A stretch of 64,000 bases of DNA from Xylona heveae TC161 (Eukaryota; Ascomycota; Xylonomycetes; Xylonales; Xylonaceae), in assembly GCF_001619985.1 (NCBI RefSeq), contig NW_017264208.1:63277-127276 (forward strand). The letters run 5' to 3'. Under the pieces are notes generated by a model, which made no database searches, had not been told where the DNA came from, and saw nothing but the letters and a program-made list of their open reading frames with translations. The position numbers and the translations under genes were made by a program. Shown in pieces: positions 44,726 through 57,400 of the stretch. Every line of letters starts with the position of its first letter. The first letter of the stretch is position 1.

Positions 44726-45168
44726 GATGGGATTGAGAGGTAGGCGCACCTCCGGATGTCTAGGGAAGGGAGGAGGAGGAATTTGGTTGAGGAAATTTGT
44801 TGTTTCGTGGAGTTGGGGTTCAGTTCAGTAAGGCATTTGGAGATCCTTGCAACCAGTTGCACGCAGCTCGGATATATGTCAGTCCCTCTCTGAACCTCTC
44901 TGATGTACTACAGAGTTACCGCCTACCCGAATTGTTTCCAGGAAAGGCTCTTCTCGGCCCCATAACATCATAGCGAATCTTCTTAGCGCGTCTACCTGAC
45001 AGCATTCACAAATCTCTAATCAACTCTGCTGATCTGCTCATCGACAATAGGAGGGTGCAATATTCATTCTTCCTATCTTCAAACGGTATTGAGATATTTG
45101 CCGTGATCTCTGCCTGTTTTGCCTCTTTCTTTTCCCTCTTTCTTTCCCCTCTTTACCGGTTCGGCAAG
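44726..45168. other. Divergent promoter region, SLP2-like / U1 zinc finger genes
   Basis: 443 bp between two divergent starts, with a pyrimidine-rich tract just before the plus-strand ATG (45115-45160). No gene seen. Confidence 0.55.
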
Positions 45169-46158
45169 ATGTCTGAATACTGGAAGTCAACTGTGAGTAT
45201 ACTTGCAAAATACAAGATTTAGTTATTAGACAGCTTGGATACTAATAAATCATAGCCTAGATATTGGTGTAAACACTGCAAGATTTACGTCCGTGACACT
45301 AAATTCGAACGGCAACAACATGATGCTACGGGGCGGCATCAAGGAAATTTGAACCGATTCTTGCGCGATCTTCACAAGAATAATGACAGAGCTGAGCGAG
45401 AAAAGCAACGCGCTAAAGATGAAGTGGAGAGATTGAACGGAATCGTCTCGGGCACCGGCGCGACGAAACCCAGCGGCTCTAAGCCAGAAACGATAGGCAG
45501 GCGTGTCCCTGGTCCAAGGCAGGCCACCGTCGAAGACAGAAAGCAGCAAATGGCGCAGCTTGCTGCGATGGGAGTCTCTGTGCCCGACGACTTTAGACGC
45601 GAAATGGCCATGGCAGGGGATTGGCAGGTCATGTCAGAGACGCCTGTAGCACGTTCGGCGAAAGAGGAAGACGGTGCAGAGAAGAAGTCAGACGTCAAAA
45701 ATTTTGGCGTTCATAAAAGGAAGCGACCGGGAGAAGAAGACGTGGAGGATGAAGAAGAAGCAGGAACTACAACGATACGAAAGAAATGGGGCACAACGAT
45801 TAAGACCTACCCAGGTGCTACGGAAGAAGACGACGATCTCGATGCCTTGCTCGAAAAGGGGAAACAAGCAAAGGCGGCAAAGGTCAATGCCGAGGAGGAA
45901 ACAGGCGATTCAGAAATCAAAAAGGAACCTGTCGTTAAGCAGGACCCTGATTCACCTGCCGCTGAAGCTGAAGCCCCGGTTATATCAGATGTACCACGAA
46001 TCAAAAAGGAAGAGTCGGATGCTGATTTGGGCATCTCGAACTCTGTAAGAGACGTTGGAGATGCCTCAGACCCACCGATCAAATCAGAAGATGGCGCTGC
46101 GCCTGGGGCAGGTGTAGTATTTAAGAAGCGTACCGCAAAGAAGATTCGACAAAAATGA
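45169..46158 (+). CDS. U1-type C2H2 zinc finger protein (WBP4/FBP21-like splicing factor)
   Basis: Two exons, 45169-45192 and 45256-46158 (intron 63 nt), 308 residues. The short first exon encodes MSEYWKST. The junction gives PRYWCKHCKIYVRDTKFERQ followed by QHDATGRHQGNLNRFLRDLH, a matrin/U1C-type zinc finger with C-x2-C and H-x5-H. The rest is a coiled segment (RAEREKQRAKDEVERLNG) and a disordered acidic/basic tail with several IKKE-like sumoylation sites (EIKKEP, RIKKEE). No WW domain is present, unlike animal WBP4. Proteins of this type associate with the early spliceosome. Confidence 0.87.
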
Positions 46159-46352
46159 GCTCTGAACGGATCACACGAGCCCTTCCCGATAGATTCGCCA
46201 ATGATACATACTTCGCTCAGCCGAGATTGTACCAGGGGTCAAGTGCACTACATCCTGTTTACTCACCCAAATGGCGCTCCCGAGATCCACCGAACCATCA
46301 TGTCAAGAGCTACATCAGGTCGATCTTGGGGAAGCTTTTCGAATATGACGGG

Positions 46353-47933
46353 TTAGTGTCCTGAAAGTTTCTCCCGTCTCTTAGAGCGAGGGATGCCTAC
46401 CAAATGACCAGCTCCGTCCACAGTCACAAATGCAAAGCGCGATTCGATATCTGCACTGTCACTCATACGAACTTGGACTTCCTTTGCGGATCCAACTGTC
46501 TCTTTCTCGCCCGTCGCTGCAACCACCGAGGTCCACGGCCGAAGCGATTTGGATGTAAACTCCACCTGTCCTTTCCAGGAAAGTGCATGCGCCCAGCGGA
46601 GATTCCCAGCCGTGTTGCAGGCAAGGTCGAGATTGCCTTGGTAGGCGAGGAAGTGCACCTGGTTTGCGAGTAGAAAAGCGACCAGATCGGATTGAGACGT
46701 CATACCGTCCGAGGTCTTGTCGAACGCGTGAATGACAGAATCAGCGACGAATTTGTATTCCTTAATTTGCTTGGGAGGCGAAAGAGCGTCCCAGACAGCT
46801 GGGCTATTCAGATATTGCTCAATACGCGCTGCTTGAATGTAGCACATTTCGTCGATTTCGCAAGGGGCCGTGACTGTTTACCCACGCATGAGCAAAAGCT
46901 AACATCTTGACTTGCTTTGTTATTTGACTTACTGTCGAACCTGTTGCGACCGCCCTTGCCGGCTTCGTCGTCGTACCATCCAACAACACCCTCGTAGCAA
47001 ACGGAGAGAGCAGCGTGGCAGACGGCAGGATCCGGATTTTTTACGCATATTTCGGCGACGTCCATGCATCGTGGCATGTTGGCTGCCATGATATCACACC
47101 TGGTCTTATTGAAAACGGGCTCCGAAACCCCGGGGTTGGTGGTGCAGAGTGTTTCCCAGTATCCGAATGCCGAGTCTTTCGGCGACATGAATCCGTTGCC
47201 CACCAGGCACGATTTCAGGCGTACCTGGGGCTCACTGGGATAGAGTTTGTTCTGCTGCACAATCTGAGCGCCAAGGTACGGGATGTATTTGCCCTGGAGA
47301 TGTCAGTGCGGTGCGCATGGGGGTCGATTTGGTGGGATGGAGCGCCGCCGCCATTCTCACCGCATATGATTCGCCAGAAAGGTGGATGGATGCAGACAGC
47401 TTGTGGGGAAAGACTTCAGAGATAAATAGCTGTAGGAATCTGTGCATGTCGACCGCGGCCTCCTGAGAGTCACGTGGCAGCTCATGGCCTTCATCGATGT
47501 AAGAGAATCCGACATCAACGGGTTGGTCGACGAAGAGCAGCGACGAATTCCTGGACCAGGCCCACGGATTGTGATAAGTGCCATTCCCGTGCTCGTTGAT
47601 CAGACAGGGACCAATCTCCTCGAACAAACCGATCATGCTGGAGTCGCCAGGCCCACCCGTCATCCACAGGGTCAGCGGGTCGCTGGCGGGGTCATTTTGG
47701 CTCTCAAAATACCAGAAGAACAAATGCTTGGGCCCTACATCGAGCCAGCCGGTGTATTGTGGAGAGCCAGCGGCGCAGATGGAATCGTTCTGCTGCCGGA
47801 TCCGAATTGAATGGTTGGGCGAATGCTTGCTCTGAACCACGCGAAAACCATCTTCGGGGACAACAGACAGCAGTGGCGCCTGAGTGGCGGCGTAACTCAA
47901 GCCGAACAGCGCGATCCAGCAGAGAAGCAACAT
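46353..47933 (-). CDS. Secreted serine carboxypeptidase (S10 family)
   Basis: Three exons, 47933-47361, 47293-46933 and 46873-46353 (introns 67 and 59 nt), 484 residues. A signal peptide ([15 protein letters not shown]) is followed by the S10 fold: the oxyanion loop [20 protein letters not shown], the nucleophile S189 in [16 protein letters not shown]394 in [11 protein letters not shown] and H468 in DGAGHLV. Several Cys and N-glycosylation sites (NGT, NSS, NKT) fit an extracellular or vacuolar protein. The enzyme removes C-terminal residues from peptides at acid pH. Its 3' end faces that of the zinc finger gene 195 bp away. The catalytic triad is complete. Confidence 0.94.
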
Positions 47934-48494
47934 TGGGGGTGAGGGGCTATGGGTGTGAGAGGACGACAACAACAAAATATGCTTCGAGCGACGTTGAATA
48001 TGTGTGTATGCAGGAAGTAAACAACTACATGCTGTGCTGTACGTGGGCAGCTACTCCATAGAGTTCAATCAATGTGATTCCTGACTAAAACACAACTGGC
48101 ATATACAGTACATTGCCATCGCTTGACCTATCATCTAGGTAGTAATTGTTGTACTCGTAGCATATTGTGCCATTCTTTCTTCCGGGGTAAATAGGGATTC
48201 ATTGGCTGTGGTTGGTTCATCCCCTGACACTTTTTTACGTGGATCCTGCTTTGTCAGCCGCTTGCAGTCTGGGGAACCAAAACGGCGGGACCCTGATGGG
48301 ATGTTGATGTGGTGACGCCATAACAAAGAATGCCTTGACAACGGCAATAACTATGGGGAAGTTGTCAAGGAATTGGATACACATTTAGCCGTATCATTTT
48401 CTTCGCATCTCGGGCATTATTAGACAAGCTGCATACATTATCGCTCCTTCCTCATCGATGGTATTCTATAAATTGGGTGAAGTACACATAAGTT
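47934..48494. other. Divergent region, carboxypeptidase / oxidoreductase genes
   Basis: 561 bp. Short open frames only. No clear motif recognised. Confidence 0.55.
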
Positions 48495-49838
48495 ATGAGA
48501 GCATTCACAAAGTCATTCGTAACGGACTTCGGACTTAAGAGCATTCGTCGCCCTTTGAAAACCACATATACCCCCGCACTTCTCCCTGCTACTCTTCTAC
48601 CAGTGTCTTGCACTGCTCATTGCCCATCTTTCCCTAATATTCGATATCTTCATACCACGTCTCTACGCTTTTCCAACATGAAGGAAGCTATCGTTCATCC
48701 TGGGCCTCGCAGCGAGCTCATAGAATCGCCTATCCCTAGACCCAACGCCGACCAGGTCTTGATCAAGGTTGTGGTGTCGGGCTGCAACCCCAAAGACTGG
48801 AAGGGAGCTCAGAATGAAAAGAAATCGGCCAACTCTGGTGACGATATTGCTGGGATCGTGGAAGCCGTAGGAGAGAACATTACCGAATTTAGGCCTGGCG
48901 ATAGAGTTGCAGCTTTTCACCATATCGGAACTCCTGGAGGCAGTTTTGCTGAATATGCCATCAGCTGGGGTTATGCAACCTTTCATATTCCCAAAAAGAC
49001 AAGTTTCGAAGGTACGTCTTGTAATGGGATCTTCATTCCATACGCATTCTGGCTTTCTCGGGCCAACCAGCTGATGAGTACTCATGCTACAGAAGCTGCT
49101 ACGATCCCACTCGCAGCCATGACCGCTGCAGTTGCTCTCTATCAAGAATTACGACTTCCGCAGCCGTGGCAAGCTCCTACCGAGCCGCTTCCGCTGATTA
49201 TATATGGCGGTTCTTCTGCGGTCGGGGCCTATGCCATTCAACTGGCCAAAGCGTCCAATATCCATCCGTTGATTGTCGTTGCAGGTAAAGGAGCTGATTT
49301 GGTGGAGAGTCTGATTGACAGAAGCAAAGGCGACACTGTCATCGATTATCGTGAAGGCTACGACGCAGTCGTTGCGGGTCTCAAAAACGCTCTCAAGCAG
49401 TCCGGACAAAACCGTGTACGATATGCCTTTGACCCGGTTAGCGACAAGGGCAGTTACCAGGCCATCTGCGAGGTTTTGGATCGTGAAACCGGCAAAATCA
49501 CCTTTGTTCTCCCTGGAAAAACGTACGAGGAGGTGCCCAAGTCGATTAAATGGACCTTGACAAAGGTGCCTACCTCCTTCCTGGATGTCGCTCCAGATTC
49601 TCCCCAAGGCAAAGCGGGAATTAAAATCAGCAACAAGGACTTTGCCTTTCTCTTCTTGAGGTTCTTTGGACGAGGTTTGCAGGAGGGATGGCTCCGGCCG
49701 CACCCCTACGAGGTCGCCCCGAAAGGATTGGAGTCGGTTGGCGAGTGCCTCAAGAATCTGTACGAAGGAAAGCTGAGCGCGAAAAAGTATGTCTTTAGGA
49801 TCAGCGATACTCCCGGTTTAGAGGACTCGGCGTGGTGA
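48495..49838 (+). CDS. Mitochondrial zinc-type/quinone-like oxidoreductase (MDR superfamily)
   Basis: Two exons, 48495-49011 and 49093-49838, 420 residues. The first 61 residues are a basic, Ser/Thr-rich mitochondrial targeting stretch ending RYLHTTSLRFSN, followed by a second Met (M62, base 48678) where cytosolic relatives begin (MKEAIVHPGPRSELIESPIP). The GroES-like domain has VVVSGCNPKDWKG and GDDIAGIVEAVGENI. The Rossmann domain has IIYGGSSAVGAYAIQLAKAS. The catalytic zinc ligands of alcohol dehydrogenases are absent, as in quinone oxidoreductases and enoyl reductases. The 81-nt intron (GTACGT...ACAG) has no stop and is a multiple of three, so it reads through; removing it restores KKTSFEEAATIPLAAMTAAV. 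NADPH-dependent, substrate unknown. Confidence 0.88.
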   Translation: MRAFTKSFVTDFGLKSIRRPLKTTYTPALLPATLLPVSCTAHCPSFPNIRYLHTTSLRFSNMKEAIVHPGPRSELIESPIPRPNADQVLIKVVVSGCNPKDWKGAQNEKKSANSGDDIAGIVEAVGENITEFRPGDRVAAFHHIGTPGGSFAEYAISWGYATFHIPKKTSFEGTSCNGIFIPYAFWLSRANQLMSTHATEAATIPLAAMTAAVALYQELRLPQPWQAPTEPLPLIIYGGSSAVGAYAIQLAKASNIHPLIVVAGKGADLVESLIDRSKGDTVIDYREGYDAVVAGLKNALKQSGQNRVRYAFDPVSDKGSYQAICEVLDRETGKITFVLPGKTYEEVPKSIKWTLTKVPTSFLDVAPDSPQGKAGIKISNKDFAFLFLRFFGRGLQEGWLRPHPYEVAPKGLESVGECLKNLYEGKLSAKKYVFRISDTPGLEDSAW

Positions 49839-50437
49839 TGCACTGCATAGTAGCGCCTGTTCTCATGGGTGTTTGAGCATCCACAAGGAATCTATTCCGC
49901 CAGTGAAGCTACTCCCGTTGCTCCAGACCGTACAATTATTGCTCTTAGCATTGAACTCTCTCTTGTCATGAAAAGAAAAGACGTATGATCAGGTGGACGT
50001 TGTTGCATCATTTATCTTCCGATAGGATGAAACTGCTAGCCCAAGTAACAAATAGCTAATGAAATTGACACGTTTAAAATCTTTGATTGTGCTTGCTTTG
50101 AGTTAATGGCTTCATAGAAATAAATAAGATTCTGGCATGTAGTAGAGATTCATTCAACTACCTAGTCCTTGGGTGGACGTAATAATAAGCATGGAGATGG
50201 AGCAACCCCAACTTGGACAGGATGAGACTAAGAGCTGCTCCGGTCCAAGCACGGACCCTTTCGGCCAATTTCGCCCGTGACGACGCGAACGAGAAAGCTC
50301 CCCTAGTTGGTCACTGCGTTGCGCGTTGTCCTGGTTAAACACATTTCAACGCCGATCAGCGCTCGGTTCTATGCGATCAACCTCTGCCACCAGGCCCCTA
50401 CTATGACACGTCTATTTCGCCTGAATAGATAGCAAAG
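49839..50437. other. Intergenic before HIR1
   Basis: 599 bp between tandem genes. No gene or repeat seen; it holds the HIR1 promoter. Confidence 0.55.
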
Positions 50438-53400
50438 ATGCGCTTCATTAAGCCGTCCTGGCTAACTCATGGAGGTTTGTCCTAACCTCCTCCTTGTCCT
50501 GGTCCTTTACAGCTTGGACTTTGGAGCTTTTTGGAGATTATTTGAAGACAGCGTCACGCTGACAAGAAGTAGGAGAGAAGAAGGACTTCGAAGTCTACAG
50601 CTGTCATGTTTCGCCCGATGGAAGTAGACTTGTCACTGCTGCTGGAGGTAGGACGGTTCGACAATTTTTTGTTGCATTTATGAAGTCGCTTCCTCCTAAC
50701 TGTCCCGCTTCGCAGACGGATACGTTCGAGTTTGGTCGACTGAAGCAATATACAATGCTGGAAATCCCGAATACACCAAACCAAAGCAATTAGCGTCCAT
50801 GAGCTACCATTCCGGCACTATCCATACCGTGCGCTTCTCTCCGAACGGGAAATACCTGGCTTCTGGTGCCGACGACAAAATTGTCTGCGTCTACACGCTT
50901 GATCCAAACGCTCCGTCTCACGCTTCGACATTTGGTATTCCACCATAATTGGAAGGAGTCTCTGAAATAATTTGCTGACATGGAGCCTAGGCACCAATGA
51001 GGCGCCTCCGGTGGAAAGCTGGCGAATCTTTCGACGCCTAATCGGCCACGACAACGACGTACAGGATCTTGGTTGGTCCTACGATTCCTCAATACTTGTG
51101 TCTGTTGGCCTTGATTCCAAAGTGGTCGTGTGGTCAGGACACACGTTCGAAAAGCTAAAGACCCTCTCGCATCACCAAAGTCACGTCAAGGGTTTAACAT
51201 TTGACCCAGCGAACAAATACTTTGCAACTGCCAGTGATGATCGGACAATCAAGGTCTTTCGCTTCACACCTCCGGCTCCAAACTCTACGGCGCAAGATCA
51301 AATGAACAACTTTCATATTGAATTCACTATTATAGCACCTTTTGCCTCGTCACCTCTAACGACATATTTCCGAAGATGCTCATGGTCCCCCGACGGAAAC
51401 CACATTGCCGCCGCGAATGCTGTGAACGGCCCCGTGAGCTCCGTGGCTATTGTAAACCGCGGCAGCTGGGACAGCGAGATCAATTTAATTGGACACGAAG
51501 GACCGGTGGAAGTGTGCGCCTTTTCGCCACGGCTGTTCTGCAAGGAGCCCCCTAGTCAGGTCAACCAGGATGGAAAAGGCTTCAGCACCCAACATCTCGT
51601 GACGGTCATCGCTTGTGCTGGTCAAGATAAAGCTCTCAGCATCTGGAATACTAGTCATCCAAGGCCCCTCGTCATTACGCAGGACCTAGCAGTCAAGTCT
51701 ATATCCGATCTAGCATGGAGCCCAGACGGTCGACACCTGTTTGCCACTAGCTTGGATGGCAGTGTTATCTCCGTCGTCTTTGAAGAGGGCGAACTGGGCT
51801 ATGTTGTCGGATTAGAAGAGAATGAGAAGGCGCTTGCAAAATTCGGTGCTGGCCGACGCGGTGCAGGAGTCGTCGAGGGAACTGATGGCCTCTTACTTGA
51901 AGAGCGAAGCAAAGCCGGAGAACTAAAGGGCGTGCAGGGAAGGATGGGCGAGTTGATGGGAGACAGCCGAGATGTAGCAGCGCAAAAGTCTAAGAAGGGT
52001 GGTCCCGATGCATCTACGAGCACTCCTGATCCAGCCACAGTCCAAGATGGTTCAGCGAATCAATCAGGGCAACAGGCAGCAGATGGTACGCCTGCTGGTG
52101 GCCAGACGCCGCAACCCGACCAGCATACTGCCAAGTTGGAAAGACTCAAGCAAAGAGTGACCATCACCAAAGATGGAAAGAAGCGCATTGCGCCTTTGCT
52201 TGTTTCCTCATCTGGTGGTGCTGAATCCTCCATGCCTCGGCCTCAATTGATGGCTGCTACGGCCAGCGCCCAAGCAAAGGCCGACGCACCACAATCCATT
52301 GTGGATCTGTCCAAGCCATTTGACGGATTACCAAAGGGCGGCCTCGCAGCGCTATTGCTTGGAAACAAGCGCAAAGCGGCTCATATTGAAGGAGATGAAG
52401 ACGGCCATGTCGAGAAGCGGCTAGCAGCTGCAAGCCGTGGAGGCGCGGTCCCCATTCTCGTCAATGGTGTAGATGGACTTGAGCCTGCAACGCCAGCGCC
52501 TGGGGCAGGAGGCGTCCAGCCGACTCCTGAATTTATCCGACCAGCGGTTGTCAATCCGAGCTTGGCTATAAGTCAAGTGCGGCTGGCTGTGCCCAAAGTC
52601 CGTACTCATATTGTACGAAGCCTTGATTCTAGTGGCAGGCCAACACAGAGCAATGCCCAGCCAAACGGCACCAACCCAAGTACGAATCAAGCTTCCGGAA
52701 ACACCTCAGGCGATTTGGTGTTCGAAGCGCGCAACCCCTCAAGCCCCGCTGCTACTGCCCGATTGCACGACCGCGACCCGGCCAAGTTGACAGTTACAAG
52801 GAAAGGCCAGACAATATGGCAAGATTTCCTGCCCCGGCCTGTCCTTTTGACCTCTGGAAACCGGAGTTTCTGGACTGCGGCGTGCGAGGACGGCAGTGTA
52901 TATGTATGGACCCCGGCAGGCCGACGTCTGCTCAACGCTCTAGTCCTGGAAGCTCAGCCCGTTATTCTAGAGGTTCGAGGATCCTGGGTTCTGTGTATCA
53001 CGGCCGTGGGCATGTGTCATGTCTGGAATGTCAAGACGCTCTCCTCGCCACATCCGCCCCTCTCCCTCGCTCCTGTTCTCGATATTGCGATTCACAACCT
53101 GCAAACACATCCTACAGTTGCACCGGCCGTGACTTCTGCGCGATTAAACTCGAAAGGGTACATCATTGTGACCCTCTCAAATGGCGACGGCTATGTCTAC
53201 TCTCCCTCAATGTATGTCTGGCAACGTCTCTCTGAAGCCTGGTGGGCCGTAGGCAGTCAGTACTGGAATACCACGGATGCTACTGTTGGCAATCTTCGGT
53301 CGGCTGCCGACTCTGCGAATGCTCCGGGTTCACTTGAGGACGACATTGGCCCAAACAATCTGTCGGCAGGCATTATTCCGCATGTAGAGCGCAATACTAC

Positions 53401-53980
53401 AAACGAAGTGCTTCTTCGTGGCAGAGCCTACTTCCTGCAACGTCTTATCAAATCGCTTCTTTCACGCGAAGGATACGAAGGTTTCGAGTCTAGCGTATCC
53501 ATTGCTCATCTGGAAAATCGTTTATCAGCTGCCTTGCACCTCGAAGCAAAGGAGGAGTTCCGTACGTACCTTGACATGTATGCGAAGCGGCTTGGCGCCG
53601 AGGGACTGCGCACAAAGGTTGAGGAGCTCTTGAGCGGTCTCCTCGGCGGTGTCTTCCGAGATGGTGTCAATGGAGAGGACGTGTCGAAGAAGCGCTCCAA
53701 GGAGACAGGTCATGGATGGTACACTGAGGATGACGAGCTATGCGGATGGAACAGGGAAGACTTGCTTCGTAGCGTCCTCTTAATCTTGGGTATGTTTATT
53801 TCATATTCTCCCCACTTCGCCCCTTTGCGTGTATCTTTGTGGGTATATGATCTCGGGCATTTCTGATATATTGCAGGCAAACATCGCGACCTTCAGCGTG
53901 TCACAGTTCCATACGCAAAACTGCTTGGAGTCATGGACCTCGAGTCCACATCGGCGACCGAGGATACGCAAATGACTTGA
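50438..53980 (+). CDS. HIR1: Histone transcription regulator Hir1 (HIRA family chaperone subunit)
   Basis: Five exons: 50438-50474, 50573-50647, 50716-50934, 50991-53789 and 53877-53980; 1077 residues. The N-terminus MRFIKPSWLTHGGEKKDFEV starts a seven-bladed WD40 propeller (SCHVSPDGSRLVTAAGDGYV, SYHSGTIHTVRFSPNGKYLA, GHDNDVQDLGWSYDSSILVS and so on). Near residue 507 lies the Asf1-binding B-domain core KKRIAPLLV. The C-terminal Hira domain begins near LTVTRKGQTIWQDFLPRPVL. Hir1 with Hir2, Hir3 and Hpc2 deposits H3-H4 outside S phase and represses histone genes. The linker is Gln/Ala/Pro-rich. Every junction is in phase 1 and family sequence is restored at each. Confidence 0.96.
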
Positions 53981-54497
53981 TCAGGCGGATATTGTTGTAG
54001 TCTCAACTTCATTTTATTTTTATTTTGCATCTGGAAAACGGGAAACGGTTTCATTTCAATGGCACTGTACATCTTAAGGGGGTTTTTATTTGCAAGCTTT
54101 TGCTTTTCGCATTTGTACTATACCAGTCTCGATCAACAAAAGAAAGGAATGATTAAATACATAAACTTTGGACGCAGCGATTTATTTGTGCCTTAAGCAC
54201 CCTGTAAAAGGTCTGAGACTCCATGACTAGTAGCGAAATGACGTTCACGGACTGCCGAGTCGGACTTGTTCAGGGTCCGACCGTTAGCGTGTTGCCAGGA
54301 GGTCGGAATAGCTCATAGCTCAACCATACAACTCCAAGACGGACCATATAGACACCTACCTTATATTCACAACTTCCTCTCACCGTATACGCTCCTTTGC
54401 TAGTTTATTCAAATCGTTGGAGTCAGCATGTTTCCGTTTGTGTAAAATTCATGTCCGAACCCAAATGCGACATTAGATTCCAAACATTTAATGCGCG
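53981..54497. other. Intergenic between HIR1 and RIC1
   Basis: 517 bp between tandem genes. Nothing beyond 3' and 5' flanks recognised. Confidence 0.55.
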
Positions 54498-57400
54498 ATG
54501 TATTGGCCCATTGGCGCCCCGCGCATTTATAATGCAGCAAACATAACACCTCGCACCCAGCTCATTGAGAGCGCAGGTGTTGAGCCCGTGGTCGTCGAAA
54601 CAGACGATATACCTGATACCAGCACGATTGCCTCTACTGTCGACAACAGTGAAGCGGAAACCCAGTCAATCGCGGAGGAATCGGACGGGGGAGAAAGCGT
54701 GTATCCTGGCACGAGGTCAAATTCTAATGGCGTTAAACAATCGAGTGGAGAAGACTTAATTGGTGGACTAGAGAAAGAGGGGAAGGTGGGACGTTCTGGT
54801 TCTGAGGAAGCTGTAATAACAGGCGGCCAATCTGGGCGAAGTCGAGGGTCAAGCTTGAGGGGGGAGGATGCCGAATCGCCTGCTCGGCGGAGGGGTTCAA
54901 GCTTGAAGGAGACCCACGATGGTAACAGGTCAAAGTACACGGCTAAGCGCCAGCGGAAGCCATCTTATCATGGCTCTGGAAGCAAACGTGGTAGCGCAGC
55001 AAGCACGACACAGAGCGATGAGCCCTTACAGGAGGAGAGAGACTATCCCAGCACGGACAATGCGCGCATCCTTGCCCTCCAGGTTTCACGCAACGGACGA
55101 ATCTTTGCGACAATAACATCAAATTCTCTCACGATATGGCAGGCAAAGGTTGGCAGCTAGCACCTATTGCAAAAAAAAAGGTTCTTACTAACAAGCTCTT
55201 ACGCAGCCAACTGCTGTTCTTGCAACCGTAACTCGGCCCGTTAGCTCGATTGATGTCTATGGAGAAAACATTGCGCTACTCCTTCGACCAGATTCTGCTA
55301 TCATTGTCGTGCAGACTTCTTTAGGCTATCTCATCACGTACTCGCTTGCCACGGACCCGAATTCTCGTGTCTACAAACTTCATCGACTGAATGCCGGAGG
55401 CGGTTCATCCCGAAGACAAAGTGTCAGCGGATATGGAGGCTACCACTATGGCGAACGTCAACAGCGACTGGAAGAAGGTGTAGGCATAATGGAGGTTAGC
55501 CTGAGGTTTCGAATGGTGATCAAAATCGACGCGGGTATATCAAAGGCGCTGGCCCTCGACGACGAGTTGGTCGTCGCAACGTCAAAGCCTGCTGCTGTGC
55601 AGTGCATCAGATGGACACCAGACAGCAACGGCACGCAAACGAGCACAGAGCTACTCAGCCGAATGCAGTGGTTTGCGAGGAAGACAAGGGTCGTCGACAT
55701 GCTGCATGATCGGCCGATGAATCTGTCTACCTGGATCGCGTCTGACGGCAAGGCGTACGCAGTTCAGAAAATGCCAAACAGCATGCAGGAGCCGGGCGCT
55801 CCCAAGAAGTTGTTCCGTGGCTATTGTTTCCATACGCCTGCTAACCGGGATGAATATGCGGTCAAAGCCGCGATAAACGCGAGGTTTTCACTCATTGCGA
55901 TTGGTTGTGCCAACGGAGGCGTTATTGTCTACAATGCTCGCGACTATGTTGGGAACATTCCGGTTTCGCATAAGCTTCAATTACCAGTCTCATTGGCATC
56001 TTCAGGCCCAATGACTTTCTTGTCATATTCGCCGGATGGATACTGTCTCTTTGCCGGGTTCGCCAAGGGCTGGATGATGTGGAGCGTCTACGGGAAGCCT
56101 GCTGGGAGCAGCTTCTCCTCTGAGAGATTATTGTCCGAAACGAATGAGGAAGAGTGGTTACTTGGAGTTCGCGACGGGAGCTGGATTAATGGAGGGTTTG
56201 AAATCCTTTTGCTTGCGGCCGGACAAACCAATTTGTTTGTTCTGGAAATGGCTAGAAGCGCATTGACGACACTATTTTCCTCGGCCAACGTTTCTCACTC
56301 TTTGCTTCTGACTGATACGGGACTGATGGTATACCGAGGGCACAACATGTCGGATCTGACAGCTATTTCTGCGGAATCGTCTGTCTGGCACAATGTCCAG
56401 ATTCCTCCAAGCTATCTCGTCAACCAGTGGCCCATACGGAGCGCCGTGGTCTCGCCGGACGGGCGATACATTGCTGTGGCGGGTCGACGAGGGCTGGCGC
56501 ACTACAGCGTGCACAGCGGTCGGTGGAAGACATTCAATGACCCGGCAATGGAAGACGAATTCATCGTCCGAGGAGGAATGTGCTGGCATCAGCATGTGCT
56601 AATTGCTGCCGTCGAGACGGGCATGTACTTTCAGTTGCGTCTCTACTCTCGCGAGCTCGCACTGGATAATTCCCTCATTCTTCACACCGAGAGCATACCT
56701 GCGCCAATCGTACTCATTGCGAGATCTGGAGAAGATTCGCTCTTGGTGTACACTTATGAAAATATCCTCTATCACTATATTATTGCGGCCAGCAGCGGGT
56801 CCATACGGCTGGTGCAGGTCGGTCAGATTGCTCTTCACGGGATAATCCGAGCACCTGCTCGAGTTCGAGCCGTCAGTTGGCTTCTCCCAGAAGCGCAGAT
56901 CCGTGAGTATTTGTTTCGTCGTATCGGATATACTTAATGAACCAGGAGACTGACTCTGAACAGAAGACGGCGACCCGTCACAAGACGTCAAAGTGGCAAC
57001 AGTACTTTTTTTGGTTGATGGAAAATTGGTTCTCCTCTGTCCTTCGACGACTGAAGCAGGCGGCTTGAAGTATGACATGCGGATCATTGCTCAAAACATC
57101 GAGTACTATGCGCTCATGCGGGATCAACTGCACGTGTTCCGCGACGAGGGCAGGGGGTTAGGAACACCATTGCTCGAAAAGTCATTTGGCGGGTTTGACC
57201 TGGATCTCGGCAGCGAACATGATCTGCGGGATTCATTGTGGACGTTTGACGGCGACAGCGTCAAAGTATGGCCGGATGTCAAAGAGGTCCTGCAAGCCCC
57301 CAGCAGTGTTCACGCAGCTGTCAATGGTGTCGGTGAAGCAGCCCGAAATAACCTCCCGCCCACCGTGTCGATTTCCTTTGACTTTTACCCGCTCTCTGTC

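Noticed and set aside
46155-46364. 69-codon frame whose ATG overlaps the stop of the zinc finger gene
   Set aside because: A stop/start overlap has no meaning in a eukaryotic gene, and the frame lies in the 3' region shared with the convergent carboxypeptidase gene.
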